Source: Candidatus Goldiibacteriota bacterium
Lineage (GTDB): Bacteria; Oederibacteriota; JAAXVQ01
Direction of reading: 5' to 3'
DNA: 35,268 nucleotides
Assembly (NCBI GenBank): GCA_020052235.1
Contig: JAGVPM010000155.1
Coordinates: 1-35,268, forward strand
Positions 1 through 8,068 of this stretch are shown here, piece by piece. Within the stretch, counting starts at the first letter, position 1. Each line of letters opens with the position of its first letter. The notes beneath the pieces were generated by a model, which did no database searches, was not told the DNA's origin, and saw only the letters and a list, made by a program, of their open reading frames with translations. The position numbers and the translations under genes were made by a program.

Positions 1-1
1 C

Positions 2-109
2 GAAGCGGAATTGATCACGCCGATTGCCATGGAAAAAGAACTGCGCTTCGCCATCCGCGAAGGCGGACACACAGTGGGTTCGGGCGTGGTTTCCGAGATT
101 ATCGAATAA
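2..109 (+). CDS. tuf: Elongation factor Tu, C-terminal fragment (5' truncated by window)
   Basis: Frame translates [35 protein letters not shown], the typical EF-Tu C-terminus; followed by rpmG, tRNA-Trp, secE and nusG. Confidence 0.95.
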   Translation, partial: EAELITPIAMEKELRFAIREGGHTVGSGVVSEIIE

Positions 110-122
110 AGGAATATGTTTG

Positions 123-149
123 TAGGGAACGGTTTGAAACCGTTCCCTA
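123..149. repeat. Small palindrome TAGGGAACGGTTTGAAACCGTTCCCTA, copy 1
   Basis: Perfect inverted repeat; near-identical copies at 1811-1836 and 25594-25620. Confidence 0.85.
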
Positions 150-165
150 TTGGAACGCAACGAGA

Positions 166-206
166 CACTCGTCGGGGTGGAACGCGCATCCCGACGAGTG
201 ATTTTT
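166..206 (+). terminator. Rho-independent terminator after tuf
   Basis: CACTCGTCGGG / CCCGACGAGTG 11-bp stem followed by ATTTTT. Confidence 0.75.
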
Positions 207-230
207 AAGGCTTAAGGACGGACGAACATC

Positions 231-380
231 ATGCGAGAAATTATTTACTTGAGTTGTGGAGAGTGTAAACGGCGTAATTATGTAAGCCGCCGGAATAAGA
301 AACTACACACAGATAAATTACTGATCAGCAAATATTGCCGTTTCTGCAAGAAGCATACCGAGCATAAAGAAACGAAGTAA
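231..380 (+). CDS. rpmG: 50S ribosomal protein L33
   Basis: [49 protein letters not shown]; Zn-ribbon CxxC pairs. Confidence 0.95.
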   Translation: MREIIYLSCGECKRRNYVSRRNKKLHTDKLLISKYCRFCKKHTEHKETK

Positions 381-409
381 TATTCCAAATTTTCGCGCAG
401 CGAAAATTT

Positions 410-486
410 AGGCCAGTAGCTCTAACGGCTAGAGCACCGGTCTCCAAAACCGGGTGTTGCTGGTTCGAATCCAGCCTGGCCTGCCA
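410..486 (+). tRNA. tRNA-Trp (anticodon CCA)
   Basis: Cloverleaf: AGGCCAG/CTGGCCT acceptor, GCTC/GAGC D-stem, CCGGT-CTCCAAA-ACCGG anticodon arm, GCTGG-TTCGAAT-CCAGC T-arm, encoded CCA; the secE-proximal position is typical. Confidence 0.95.
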
Positions 487-602
487 GATTGTTATGAGCC
501 GATGGCTGCCTGATCAACAGCATCACGAAGGCTTTTGGAATACTAAAAGATCGGACGGGCGGGAGACCGCACGAGGTTATCAACCACGTTGAGGATGAAC
601 CT

Positions 603-788
603 ATGTTTGCAAAAATGACGGGCTTTTTAAGAGAATCGTACGCCGAACTCAAACGGGTGACCTGGCCGACGCGCAAGGAAATCGGCGGATCAACGTTGGT
701 GGTCGTGATTGTCGTGGGCATCATTATGCTTTGCATAGGATTCTTCGACTTTCTTTTGTCTATTCTGGTTCGTTTAATCGTGAGGTGA
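603..788 (+). CDS. secE: Preprotein translocase subunit SecE
   Basis: 61 aa, RESYAELKRVTWPTRKE motif plus a single TM segment; upstream of nusG. Confidence 0.95.
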   Translation: MFAKMTGFLRESYAELKRVTWPTRKEIGGSTLVVVIVVGIIMLCIGFFDFLLSILVRLIVR

Positions 789-792
789 AGCT

Positions 793-1326
793 GTGTCAGC
801 CAAGTGGTATGTTATCAATACCTATTCCGGGAATGAGGCTAAGGTAAAAGCCAATTTGGAAAGCCGCATCCGGGCCATGGGCATGGAAAATAAAATTTTC
901 CGCATTTTGGTCCCCTCGGAAGAGGTGGCGGAAGTCCGCGGTGGGAAAAAGAAAATCTCCACCAAGCTGTTCTTCCCGGGTTACATCCTCGTGGAAATGG
1001 ACATGGACGAAGAGTCCTGGTACGTGGTGCGCAATACCCCGAAAGTGACCGGTTTCGTGGGCACGGGCAACAAGCCGACGCCGTTGCAGAGTGAAGAAGT
1101 GGACGCCATTATGGGTCAGGTAACGACCGGCACCAAGTCCAAACCCAAACCCAAAGTGCTCTTTGAGCGCAGTGAGCGCGTCAAGATCATTGATGGCCCT
1201 TTCACGAACTTTAACGGATTGGTGGAAGAAGTTAATTTGGAACGCGGCAAGTTGAAGGTTATGGTGACTATTTTCGGGCGTCAAACCCCGGTTGAATTGG
1301 AATTTGTCCAAGTCGAGAAGGAATAA
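793..1326 (+). CDS. nusG: Transcription termination/antitermination protein NusG
   Basis: KWYVINTYSGNEAKVKANLE...FFPGYILVEM...GFVGTGNKPTPL...VKIIDGPFTNFNG (KOW). Confidence 0.97.
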   Translation: MSAKWYVINTYSGNEAKVKANLESRIRAMGMENKIFRILVPSEEVAEVRGGKKKISTKLFFPGYILVEMDMDEESWYVVRNTPKVTGFVGTGNKPTPLQSEEVDAIMGQVTTGTKSKPKPKVLFERSERVKIIDGPFTNFNGLVEEVNLERGKLKVMVTIFGRQTPVELEFVQVEKE

Positions 1327-1380
1327 ATAGGATTACGGCCGGCCGCATACGCGGCAGGCATTTGAAGGAGTGTATGCATC

Positions 1381-1806
1381 ATGGCAAAGCAGATTAAAAC
1401 GTTTGTGAAATTACAAGTGCCGGCAGGCAAAGCCAATCCGGCGCCCCCGGTGGGTCCGGCGTTGGGCCAAGCTGGGGTAAACATCATGGAGTTCTGCAAA
1501 GCGTTCAACGCGCAGACCCAAAATCAGGAAGGCATGATTATTCCTGTGGTGATTACGGTCTATACGGACCGGTCGTTCACCTTTATTTGCAAAACACCGC
1601 CTGCATCCATTCTGCTGAAGCGTGAAGCCAATTTGGCCAAGGCCAGCGCCACGCCGGGACGTCAAGTCATTGCCACGGTGAAGCGCTCTGCGGTCAAAAC
1701 AATTGCCCAGGCCAAAATGGTGGATTTGAATGCCGCCAGTGTGGAAGCAGGCATGCGCATGGTTGAAGGCACGGCGCGTTCAATGGGAATTAAGGTAGAG
1801 GATTAA
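1381..1806 (+). CDS. rplK: 50S ribosomal protein L11
   Basis: [37 protein letters not shown] signature. Confidence 0.98.
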   Translation: MAKQIKTFVKLQVPAGKANPAPPVGPALGQAGVNIMEFCKAFNAQTQNQEGMIIPVVITVYTDRSFTFICKTPPASILLKREANLAKASATPGRQVIATVKRSAVKTIAQAKMVDLNAASVEAGMRMVEGTARSMGIKVED

Positions 1807-1810
1807 TTGG

Positions 1811-1836
1811 TAGGGAACGGTTTGAAACCGTTCCTA
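1811..1836. repeat. Small palindrome TAGGGAACGGTTTGAAACCGTTCCTA, copy 2
   Basis: Same motif as 123-149 with one base missing in the 3' arm; lies 4 nt after the rplK stop. Confidence 0.85.
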
Positions 1837-1899
1837 CATTAAATACAGTGGGAGGGCATCCGGGATGAGCCGGACCCGTTCGCACCACAGGAGGCTTTT

Positions 1900-2598
1900 A
1901 TGGCAAAGTTAAGCAAACGCACAAAAACCAATGCGAAGTTGATCGACAGCGCCAAATTGTATTCCCTGACCGAGGCTGTTGACGTGATGTTGAAGGCCGC
2001 CAAACCGAAATTTGACGAGACCATTGAACTTTCGATCCGGTTGGGCGTGAATCCTAAAAAAGCCGACCAGCAGGTCCGCGGCACCATGGTGTTGCCGCAC
2101 GGAACGGGCAAAACCATCCGCATCCTGGTCATCACCAAAGGTGAAAAAATCAACGAAGCGTTGCAAGCTGGAGCGGATTTCGCGGGATTTGAAGATATTA
2201 TCGCCAAGGTGCAAGGCGGTTGGATGGAGTTTGATACAGTCGTGGCCACGCCGGATGTCATGCGTGAAGTCGGTAAGTTGGGCAAGGTATTGGGAACCAA
2301 GGGTTTGATGCCTAATCCCAAAGCCGGAACCGTTACCAATAACCTGGTTCAAGCCATGCAGGAACTCAGGGCGGGCCGCGTGGAATACCGCGTGAATAAT
2401 GAAGGCTTGGTGAATTTTGGCGCGGGTAAAATGTCTTTCGGCGCCGAGAAGATTCAGGCTAATTTAAAATTTGCCGTGGAAACGGTTTTGAAGGCCAAAC
2501 CCGCAGGGGCCAAAGGCCAATATATGAAGAGCGCGGCCGTGTCTTCAACCATGGGTCCCGGCATGAAATTGGATTTAGTGCAGTTCTCGACTAAGTAA
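1900..2598 (+). CDS. rplA: 50S ribosomal protein L1
   Basis: L1 family sequence ...PKFDETIELSIRLGVNPKKADQQVRGTMVLPHGTGK...GLMPNPKAGTVT. Confidence 0.98.
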   Translation: MAKLSKRTKTNAKLIDSAKLYSLTEAVDVMLKAAKPKFDETIELSIRLGVNPKKADQQVRGTMVLPHGTGKTIRILVITKGEKINEALQAGADFAGFEDIIAKVQGGWMEFDTVVATPDVMREVGKLGKVLGTKGLMPNPKAGTVTNNLVQAMQELRAGRVEYRVNNEGLVNFGAGKMSFGAEKIQANLKFAVETVLKAKPAGAKGQYMKSAAVSSTMGPGMKLDLVQFSTK

Positions 2599-2599
2599 A

Positions 2600-2800
2600 A
2601 AACGGTTTACGTTTTTATATAGCGCTTGAGTCATAAAAAACCGGTCGATGACCGTTGGTGCCGAAAAGGCCTAAATGTTCACTGAGAAGTGAACAGCCCA
2701 CCGAGATCGGGAATAGACGGCAAGCGGGAGTTACCGCAAGGTGATCCCCCCTATGCCAAACATTCCCGGCCCAAAGTGTGGCCGGTTTTTTTTTGCCCTC
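2600..2800 (+). promoter_or_regulatory. Ribosomal protein L10 leader with intrinsic-terminator-like element (putative attenuator)
   Basis: Long structured intergenic region between rplA and rplJ; hairpins include GTTCACTGAGAAGTGAAC, and a terminator CCGGCC-N8-GGCCGG-T9 (2766-2794) lies just before the rplJ start. Confidence 0.75.
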
Positions 2801-2827
2801 AAGCCCATGAAAGGTGGAACAAAGCGT

Positions 2828-3358
2828 ATGGCAACGAGTAAGGCTAAAAAAAGTGAAGTGTTGGAAAAAGTACGCGGTTATTTTCAGGAAAGCACCAATG
2901 TGGTGGTGACCGAATACCGCGGCATGAACGTGGAACAGATTACCAGCCTGCGCGCGACCCTGCGCAAAGCCGGCCTGAAGTACAAGGTCGTCAAAAACAC
3001 GCTGGTGAAAAAGCTGGCCAAGGAATTCGGCATTCAGGATTTGGATCAGCATTTGCAGGGCCCGGTCGGGGTGGTGTTTTTAGGCAAGGATGTCGCGGCC
3101 GGTTCGAAGGCGATTTTGGATTTTGCCAAGAAGAATGAATTGTTTGTGATCAAGGCAGGGTTTGTCGAAGGCAAGGCTTTGGGCCTGGTCGGCTTGAAGG
3201 CCATGGCGTCGCTGCCTTCGCGCGAAGTGATGCTGGCTATCCTGTTGGGCACATTGCAGGCGCCGGTCAAGGGCTTCATGACCGTGGCCCGCGGCAATAC
3301 GCAAAAATTGGTGTATGCGTTAAACGCCTTGAAAGATAAAAAGGCGAAAGCGGCTTAA
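2828..3358 (+). CDS. rplJ: 50S ribosomal protein L10
   Basis: ATG at 2828 with GAAAGGTGG upstream; MATSKAKKSEVLEKVRGYFQESTNVVVTEYRGMNVEQITSLRATLRKAG. The longer ORF from 2741 runs through the leader terminator and is unlikely. Confidence 0.95.
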   Translation: MATSKAKKSEVLEKVRGYFQESTNVVVTEYRGMNVEQITSLRATLRKAGLKYKVVKNTLVKKLAKEFGIQDLDQHLQGPVGVVFLGKDVAAGSKAILDFAKKNELFVIKAGFVEGKALGLVGLKAMASLPSREVMLAILLGTLQAPVKGFMTVARGNTQKLVYALNALKDKKAKAA

Positions 3359-3418
3359 AGTTTAAAATTAGTCCAATCTTATTCTCATTTGAGAACGTAA
3401 AAAGGAGGTGAACTAGAC

Positions 3419-3799
3419 ATGGCGATCACGAAGGATGAATTGATTGAAGCAATCGGCAACATGACCGTTTTGGAAATCTCCGAATTGGTCAAGGCAATGG
3501 AAGAGAAGTTCGGCGTCTCGGCGGCGGCTCCCATGATGATGGGTGCGGCTCCGGCAGCAGCGGAAGGCGGCGCGGCGGCGGAAGAGAAGTCCAGCTTTAC
3601 CGTTGTTTTGAGCAGCGCGGGTGACAAGAAAATTCAGGTCATCAAAGTGGTGCGCGAGTTGACCGGCTTGGGCTTGAAAGAGGCCAAGGACTTGGTTGAC
3701 GGAGCTCCCAAGAACGTGAAGGAAGGCGTTTCCAAGGAAGAAGCTGAAACCTTGAAGGCCAAGCTCGAGGAATCGGGCGCAGTCGTCGAGTTGAAGTAG
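3419..3799 (+). CDS. rplL: 50S ribosomal protein L7/L12
   Basis: Ala-rich hinge plus [35 protein letters not shown]-terminal domain; AGGAGG RBS. Confidence 0.98.
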   Translation: MAITKDELIEAIGNMTVLEISELVKAMEEKFGVSAAAPMMMGAAPAAAEGGAAAEEKSSFTVVLSSAGDKKIQVIKVVRELTGLGLKEAKDLVDGAPKNVKEGVSKEEAETLKAKLEESGAVVELK

Positions 3800-3818
3800 T
3801 TTGCTCTTCGGCCTTTCA

Positions 3819-3857
3819 AAACCCCGGCCCTGGGCTTTCCAGGTGCCGGGGTTTTGT
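3819..3857 (+). terminator. Terminator-like hairpin after rplL
   Basis: AAACCCCGGC ... GCCGGGGTTTT inverted repeat followed by a T-rich tract. Confidence 0.7.
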
Positions 3858-3883
3858 ATTTCACGACCCGAGGATGGGACGCA

Positions 3884-5821
3884 ATGGGTTTAAACTTAAA
3901 CCGGTTTGTGGAAGATCCGCACGCCACGGGCGTTCTTTTAAAATTTACATCTTTGTCCAAATCACCGCAGCCGGGTTGGTTGTTTTCGCAGCCGGAGCGT
4001 GAGTGCGTCTGCCAAACTCCGGAAGACATTAAACCGTTCTTTAAACATATTGAAGCCGCCCTGCGGGCAGGGAAATATTTAGCCGGATATATGACCTACG
4101 AATTCGGCGTGGCCTTGGCCGGATTGCCCATGAAGCAAACACCGCCTCATCCTAGAACAGAGGCGGGGGCTTGGGGGCGAAGCACCCCAACAAAGATAGG
4201 AAGGAACAGCGGACGGTACGTCCGCGTCAGGGAAACCTGTGGTTTCCCTGAAAGTTCCGCTGGCCCCTTGGCCTGGTTCGGCGTTTTTTCGCGCCCGCTC
4301 CGGGTTCCCTGGAAAGTAAAATTACCGCAGGCATTTCCCGGGCCCGCGTATTGGCTGCGTCCCTGCCTGCCGGTCATCCCCTATTCCGCCTATCAAAAAT
4401 CGTTCCAACACATAAAGCAAAAAATTTCAGCCGGTGAAACGTATCAGGTTAATTACACCTTCCCCCTGCAGACCCGCTTGGACGGAGATGAAGTGTCTTT
4501 GTTCTACGATCTTTTTGCGCAACAACCGGCAAAATACACAGCCTGGGTGCGGGGCGGCGGCCGGACAGTGATGTCGTTTTCACCCGAGCTTTTTTTCTCT
4601 TGCCAAGACGGCCAGGTTATAACCCGCCCCATGAAAGGCACCTTGGCACGCCTGCAACCAGGACCGACCCACGCCAACTCGAAAGCCGCGTTGCGGAATT
4701 CGGAGAAAGACCGGGCGGAAAATATTATGATCGTCGATTTGCTGCGCAATGACCTGGGACGTTTATGCCGCACCGGGTCAGTGAAAACGTCCCGCTTATT
4801 TCAGGTGGAGTCCTTGCCGACGGTATATCAAATGACGTCCACAGTGGAAGGCCGGTTAGCGCCCGGCCTGGGCTGGGAAACTTTTTTTCGCAGTTTGTTT
4901 CCTTGCGGCTCCGTGACCGGCGCGCCTAAAATTCAAACCATGAAAATTATTAATCAAACAGAGAAAATGCCGCGGGGCGTGTATACAGGAGCCATCGGCT
5001 ATTTGGCGCCGAATGGCCGGGCCATGTTTAATTTGCCCATCCGCACCTTGGAATTGGATGCGCAGAGCCATCGGGCGCGTATGGGGGTTGGCAGCGGGGT
5101 GGTGGCGGATTCACAAGCGCAGGCCGAATGGGACGAGTGCTTGCTTAAGGGGACGTTTTTAACCCAGTCTGGAATTACCGCTGAGTACCAATTATTGGAA
5201 ACCATTTTATGGGAGCCGGAAAACGGGTTCAGGCATTTGGATTTGCACTTGGCGCGAATAGTCCAATCGGCCCAATATTTTGGGATTGCATGTTTAAAAC
5301 CCAAGCTGCTTGCTGCACTCTGGCAACATCTGGCCCAGCAGCCGGAAGCTTCTGCCCGCCGGATACGTTTATTGCTCACAACCAATGGAAGTACTCAGGT
5401 TGAAAGCACAGTCTGGAAACCAATCGCAACCGGGTCTGTGTTGCCGGTTGTGGCGTGGGCTAAACAACGCACGCATTCGCGGAATATTTTTCTTTACCAT
5501 AAAACTACTAATCGCGTTGGCTACGATCAGGCCTGGGCCCAAGCGCATGCGCGCGGATTAATGGATGTGCTGTTTTGCAATGAACGTAAAGCCGTGACCG
5601 AGGGTGCGATTACCAATGTGGTTATCCGTCGAGGCAAGGTGTTACTCACACCGCCAGTGAAAGACGGCCTGCTTCCCGGTGTGGAGCGCGCGTTTTTGCT
5701 GAAGCAAGGGAACCCCAAGATAGTTGAACGCAGTTTATACCGGCGTGATGTGCTGGCCGCAGATGAGATATTTTTAGCCAATTCCGTGCGGGGATTGTTT
5801 CCAGTGAGATTGGAATATTAA
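3884..5821 (+). CDS. pabB: Aminodeoxychorismate synthase component I fused to 4-amino-4-deoxychorismate lyase (PabB-PabC); carries an in-frame repeat insertion
   Basis: Chorismate-binding motifs (GETYQVNYTFPL, SFSPELFF, TRPMKGT, DLLRNDLGR, GSVTGAPKIQTM) plus a C-terminal class IV aminotransferase-like lyase (ETILWEPENGFRHLDLHLARI...VTEGAITNVVI...). Start placed at ATG 3884 because the ORF start at 3854 lies in the rplL terminator. Confidence 0.9.
   Translation: MGLNLNRFVEDPHATGVLLKFTSLSKSPQPGWLFSQPERECVCQTPEDIKPFFKHIEAALRAGKYLAGYMTYEFGVALAGLPMKQTPPHPRTEAGAWGRSTPTKIGRNSGRYVRVRETCGFPESSAGPLAWFGVFSRPLRVPWKVKLPQAFPGPAYWLRPCLPVIPYSAYQKSFQHIKQKISAGETYQVNYTFPLQTRLDGDEVSLFYDLFAQQPAKYTAWVRGGGRTVMSFSPELFFSCQDGQVITRPMKGTLARLQPGPTHANSKAALRNSEKDRAENIMIVDLLRNDLGRLCRTGSVKTSRLFQVESLPTVYQMTSTVEGRLAPGLGWETFFRSLFPCGSVTGAPKIQTMKIINQTEKMPRGVYTGAIGYLAPNGRAMFNLPIRTLELDAQSHRARMGVGSGVVADSQAQAEWDECLLKGTFLTQSGITAEYQLLETILWEPENGFRHLDLHLARIVQSAQYFGIACLKPKLLAALWQHLAQQPEASARRIRLLLTTNGSTQVESTVWKPIATGSVLPVVAWAKQRTHSRNIFLYHKTTNRVGYDQAWAQAHARGLMDVLFCNERKAVTEGAITNVVIRRGKVLLTPPVKDGLLPGVERAFLLKQGNPKIVERSLYRRDVLAADEIFLANSVRGLFPVRLEY
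4144..4258 (+). repeat. Structured palindromic element family 1, copy A (in frame inside pabB)
   Basis: GCCTCATCCTAGAACAGAGGCGGGGGCTTGGGGGCGAAGCACCCCAACAAAGATAGGAAGGAACAGCGGACGGTACGTCCGCGTCAGGGAAACCTGTGGTTTCCCTGAAAGTTCC; near-identical to 6962-7076 and 32699-32812. Confidence 0.95.
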
Positions 5822-5824
5822 TTG

Positions 5825-5848
5825 AGGGGCGTATTGCAATACGCCCCT
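5825..5848. repeat. 24-nt perfect palindrome AGGGGCGTATTGCAATACGCCCCT
   Basis: 12+12 self-complementary sequence, 3 nt after the pabB stop. Confidence 0.8.
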
Positions 5849-5917
5849 ACGGCCAATTTATATCTGCGGATGTGGTATACTAAACCGCAAGCCCAATTGC
5901 CCTCAGGGAGGCCGAAT

Positions 5918-6094
5918 ATGCGCGACAGCCGTGATTTGATTACTGCCGAGGATTTGCTGGTTATTTTTTCAGAAGTGACCCTGGAGTATCAAAAACGCGT
6001 TAAAAAAGAGGAACCGGGAAACACCAGCAATAAAATCGATTTGGAGGAATTACTGGAGATTTTTAAAAATGCCGCCAAGAAAATTAAAGAATGA
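5918..6094 (+). CDS. Small hypothetical protein (58 aa) overlapping the HxlR-family regulator start
   Basis: MRDSRDLITAEDLLVIFSEVTLEYQKRVKKEEPGNTSNKIDLEELLEIFKNAAKKIKE; CAGGGAGG RBS; ATGA overlap with the next ORF suggests translational coupling. Confidence 0.6.
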   Translation: MRDSRDLITAEDLLVIFSEVTLEYQKRVKKEEPGNTSNKIDLEELLEIFKNAAKKIKE

Positions 6095-6417
6095 AGATTA
6101 GAAAAATCATTACCTGCCCGCTGGAACTTACCCATGACATTATCAAGGGCAAATGGAAACCGATTATTATCTGGAACCTGAAAACAAAGCGCACACTGTC
6201 CAACCTGGAAAAATCCATTAACGGCATTACCCAAAAAATGCTCTTGGAACATTTAAAAGAGCTCGCGGCCTTTGAGATTGTGGGCAAAACCACGTTCCCC
6301 GGATATCCGCTAAGAGTGGAATATTATTTAACCAAACGCGGGCGTGATTTGCGGAAGGCCATTGGGATTCTACAGAAAACCGGTTCCGCCATCCAGGCGG
6401 AGTTGACAAAAAAATGA
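6091..6417 (+). CDS. HxlR-family winged-helix transcriptional regulator
   Basis: CPLELTHDIIKGKWKPIIIWNLKTKRTLSNLEKSINGITQKMLLEHLKELAAFEIV...YYLTKRGRDL, typical HxlR pattern. Confidence 0.85.
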   Translation: MKIRKIITCPLELTHDIIKGKWKPIIIWNLKTKRTLSNLEKSINGITQKMLLEHLKELAAFEIVGKTTFPGYPLRVEYYLTKRGRDLRKAIGILQKTGSAIQAELTKK

Positions 6418-6418
6418 A

Positions 6419-6438
6419 TACCCACAAAAAAGTGGGTA
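6419..6438. promoter_or_regulatory. Inverted repeat TACCCAC-A6-GTGGGTA between the HxlR gene and the PPOx gene
   Basis: Perfect 7-bp arms; could be an operator or a weak hairpin. Confidence 0.4.
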
Positions 6439-6499
6439 ATTTACATCCCAGCCCGTTCGGCGTATCCTCTCAATAAATACAGGACGAGAGGAGATCGTT

Positions 6500-6916
6500 A
6501 TGAGCATTTCAATTGCAGCTATTGAGAAATTGATCGCGGGATGCGGCTTTTCAATTATCAGTTCCGTTGATGATGACGGGTTTCCCAACACCAAAGCCAT
6601 GTTGTTGCCGCGTAAGCGGGAGGGCATTAAAACATTTTATTTTACCACCAATACTTCATCCCAACGGGTCGGTCAATACCGGAAAAACAGCAAGGCCTGC
6701 ATTTATTTTTTTGACAAGCAGACCTATCGGGGGATTATGCTGGTGGGGCATATGCAGGTATTGACCGATAAAAAAACCAAGACCATGATTTGGCAAGACG
6801 GCGATACCATGTATTATTCCCAAGGCGTGGACGATCCGGATTATTGTGTGTTGAAGTTTACTGCGGAAAAGATGAGGTTGTATCAAAATTTCAGCTCGGA
6901 GACTAAGCAGGTGTGA
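6500..6916 (+). CDS. Pyridoxamine 5'-phosphate oxidase (PPOx)-like FMN-binding family protein
   Basis: GFSIISSVDDDGFPNTKAMLLPRKREGIKTFYFTTNTSSQRVGQYRKNSKACIYFFD...YRGIMLVGHMQVLTDKKTK split-barrel flavin pattern. Confidence 0.8.
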   Translation: MSISIAAIEKLIAGCGFSIISSVDDDGFPNTKAMLLPRKREGIKTFYFTTNTSSQRVGQYRKNSKACIYFFDKQTYRGIMLVGHMQVLTDKKTKTMIWQDGDTMYYSQGVDDPDYCVLKFTAEKMRLYQNFSSETKQV

Positions 6917-6961
6917 GTAGGCATTAAATCAGTGACTATGGTGCCAGTGGCACAAAGCGCG

Positions 6962-7076
6962 GCCTCATCCTAGAACAGAGGCGGGGGTTTGGGGGCGAAG
7001 CACCCCAACAAAGATAGGAAGGAACAGCGGACGGTACGTCCGCGTCAGGGAAACCTGTGGTTTCCCTGAAAGCTCC
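6962..7076 (+). repeat. Structured palindromic element family 1, copy B (at the 5' end of rsgA-like gene)
   Basis: About 97% identical by eye to copy A; same four hairpins. Confidence 0.95.
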
Positions 7077-8040
7077 GCCAGATGGTGCGGGTCTCCTGGC
7101 AGCCGTAGTTACTGGGAAATCAATGCACGAGTCTGAAAATTATTCTGAGTTTCCGGTAGTAGGGGATTGGGTTTTGGCCAAACCGCCTGTCGGGGGCACG
7201 GCGGTTATTGTACGCCGCCTGGAACGCCGCTCGGAACTTTCACGCCGCCGGCCCATAGATCGAAACTCACTTCGGACTTCTACGGAACGTCAGGTTCTGG
7301 CCAGCAACTTGGACTATGTGTTTATTGTCATGAGCCTAAATCAGGATCTGAATTCTTCCCGCTTGGAACGGCTGCTAACTATTGTGTGGAACAGCGGCGC
7401 AACGCCGGTGGTGTTATTGAGCAAAGCGGATCTATGCCCTGACACGGACGCCAAAACCAATGAAATACAAACCTTAGCCAGCGGAGCCAATGTGCATGGC
7501 TTTAGCAGTTTGCAAGGACAAGGCATGCAAGCGATCCGGAATTATTTTAAGCCCGGAGTTACGGCTTGTTTGATCGGGTCATCCGGTACGGGTAAAACCA
7601 CACTGCTGAATGTTTTGTGCGGAACCCAGTATAAAACATTAACCATCCGGGAGGATGATGATAAAGGCCGCCATGCCACCACAGCGCGCGCTTTATTCTT
7701 CCTGCCTGAGGGCGGAATGATTATCGACACCCCGGGTATGCGTGAAATCGGCCTGATGGATGATAGCGATCTTACGGCTGCTTTTACGGATATTGTTGAA
7801 TTGGCTGGAAAATGCAAGTTTGCTGATTGTACTCACCGGGTTGAGCCGGATTGCGCAGTTTTGTCTGCTTTGGCTGAAGGCGGATTACAGCAGGAACATT
7901 ACACCAACTATCTGAAGTTGTGCCGGGAGTTGGAATTTCAAGCGAGTAAATCTTCAATAACTAAACAGCAAGAAACCAAAAAGAAACAAAAACAATTGGG
8001 GAAACTGATCAAGGATTATTACAAAATTAAACCCAAGTAA
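7057..8040 (+). CDS. rsgA: RsgA-like circularly permuted GTPase (YjeQ family), apparently N-terminally truncated
   Basis: ASNLDYVFIVMSLNQDLN...NSGATPVVLLSKADLC...GSSGTGKTTLLN...DTPGMREIG...CKFADCTHRVEPDC. The ORF starts (GTG) inside repeat copy B, and an in-frame TAG at 7015 blocks upstream extension. Confidence 0.85.
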   Translation: MVSLKAPPDGAGLLAAVVTGKSMHESENYSEFPVVGDWVLAKPPVGGTAVIVRRLERRSELSRRRPIDRNSLRTSTERQVLASNLDYVFIVMSLNQDLNSSRLERLLTIVWNSGATPVVLLSKADLCPDTDAKTNEIQTLASGANVHGFSSLQGQGMQAIRNYFKPGVTACLIGSSGTGKTTLLNVLCGTQYKTLTIREDDDKGRHATTARALFFLPEGGMIIDTPGMREIGLMDDSDLTAAFTDIVELAGKCKFADCTHRVEPDCAVLSALAEGGLQQEHYTNYLKLCRELEFQASKSSITKQQETKKKQKQLGKLIKDYYKIKPK

Positions 8041-8068
8041 AAAGGGCATTAGGCCGCAAGCCCCGTGT

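Noticed and set aside
498-602. Open frame upstream of and in frame with secE (DGCLINSITKAFGILKDRTGGRPHEVINHVEDEP)
   Set aside because: No plausible start codon and SecE homology begins at ATG 603; probably chance, though the intergenic sequence is not otherwise explained.
796-1311. Long minus-strand ORF opposite nusG (and similar shadow ORFs opposite rplA, rsmH, murE, ftsA, ftsZ etc.)
   Set aside because: Antisense shadows of strong, recognisable plus-strand genes; His/Arg/Ala/Pro-rich compositions without family motifs.
2741-2827. N-terminal extension of the rplJ ORF
   Set aside because: Lies across the L10 leader and its terminator hairpin; the L10 family start and ribosome-binding site fit ATG 2828.
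4144-4258. Family 1 repeat considered as a CRISPR repeat, tRNA-like gene or intrinsic terminator
   Set aside because: Copies are dispersed over 28 kb on both strands, have no spacers, no tRNA arms and no terminal U-tract.
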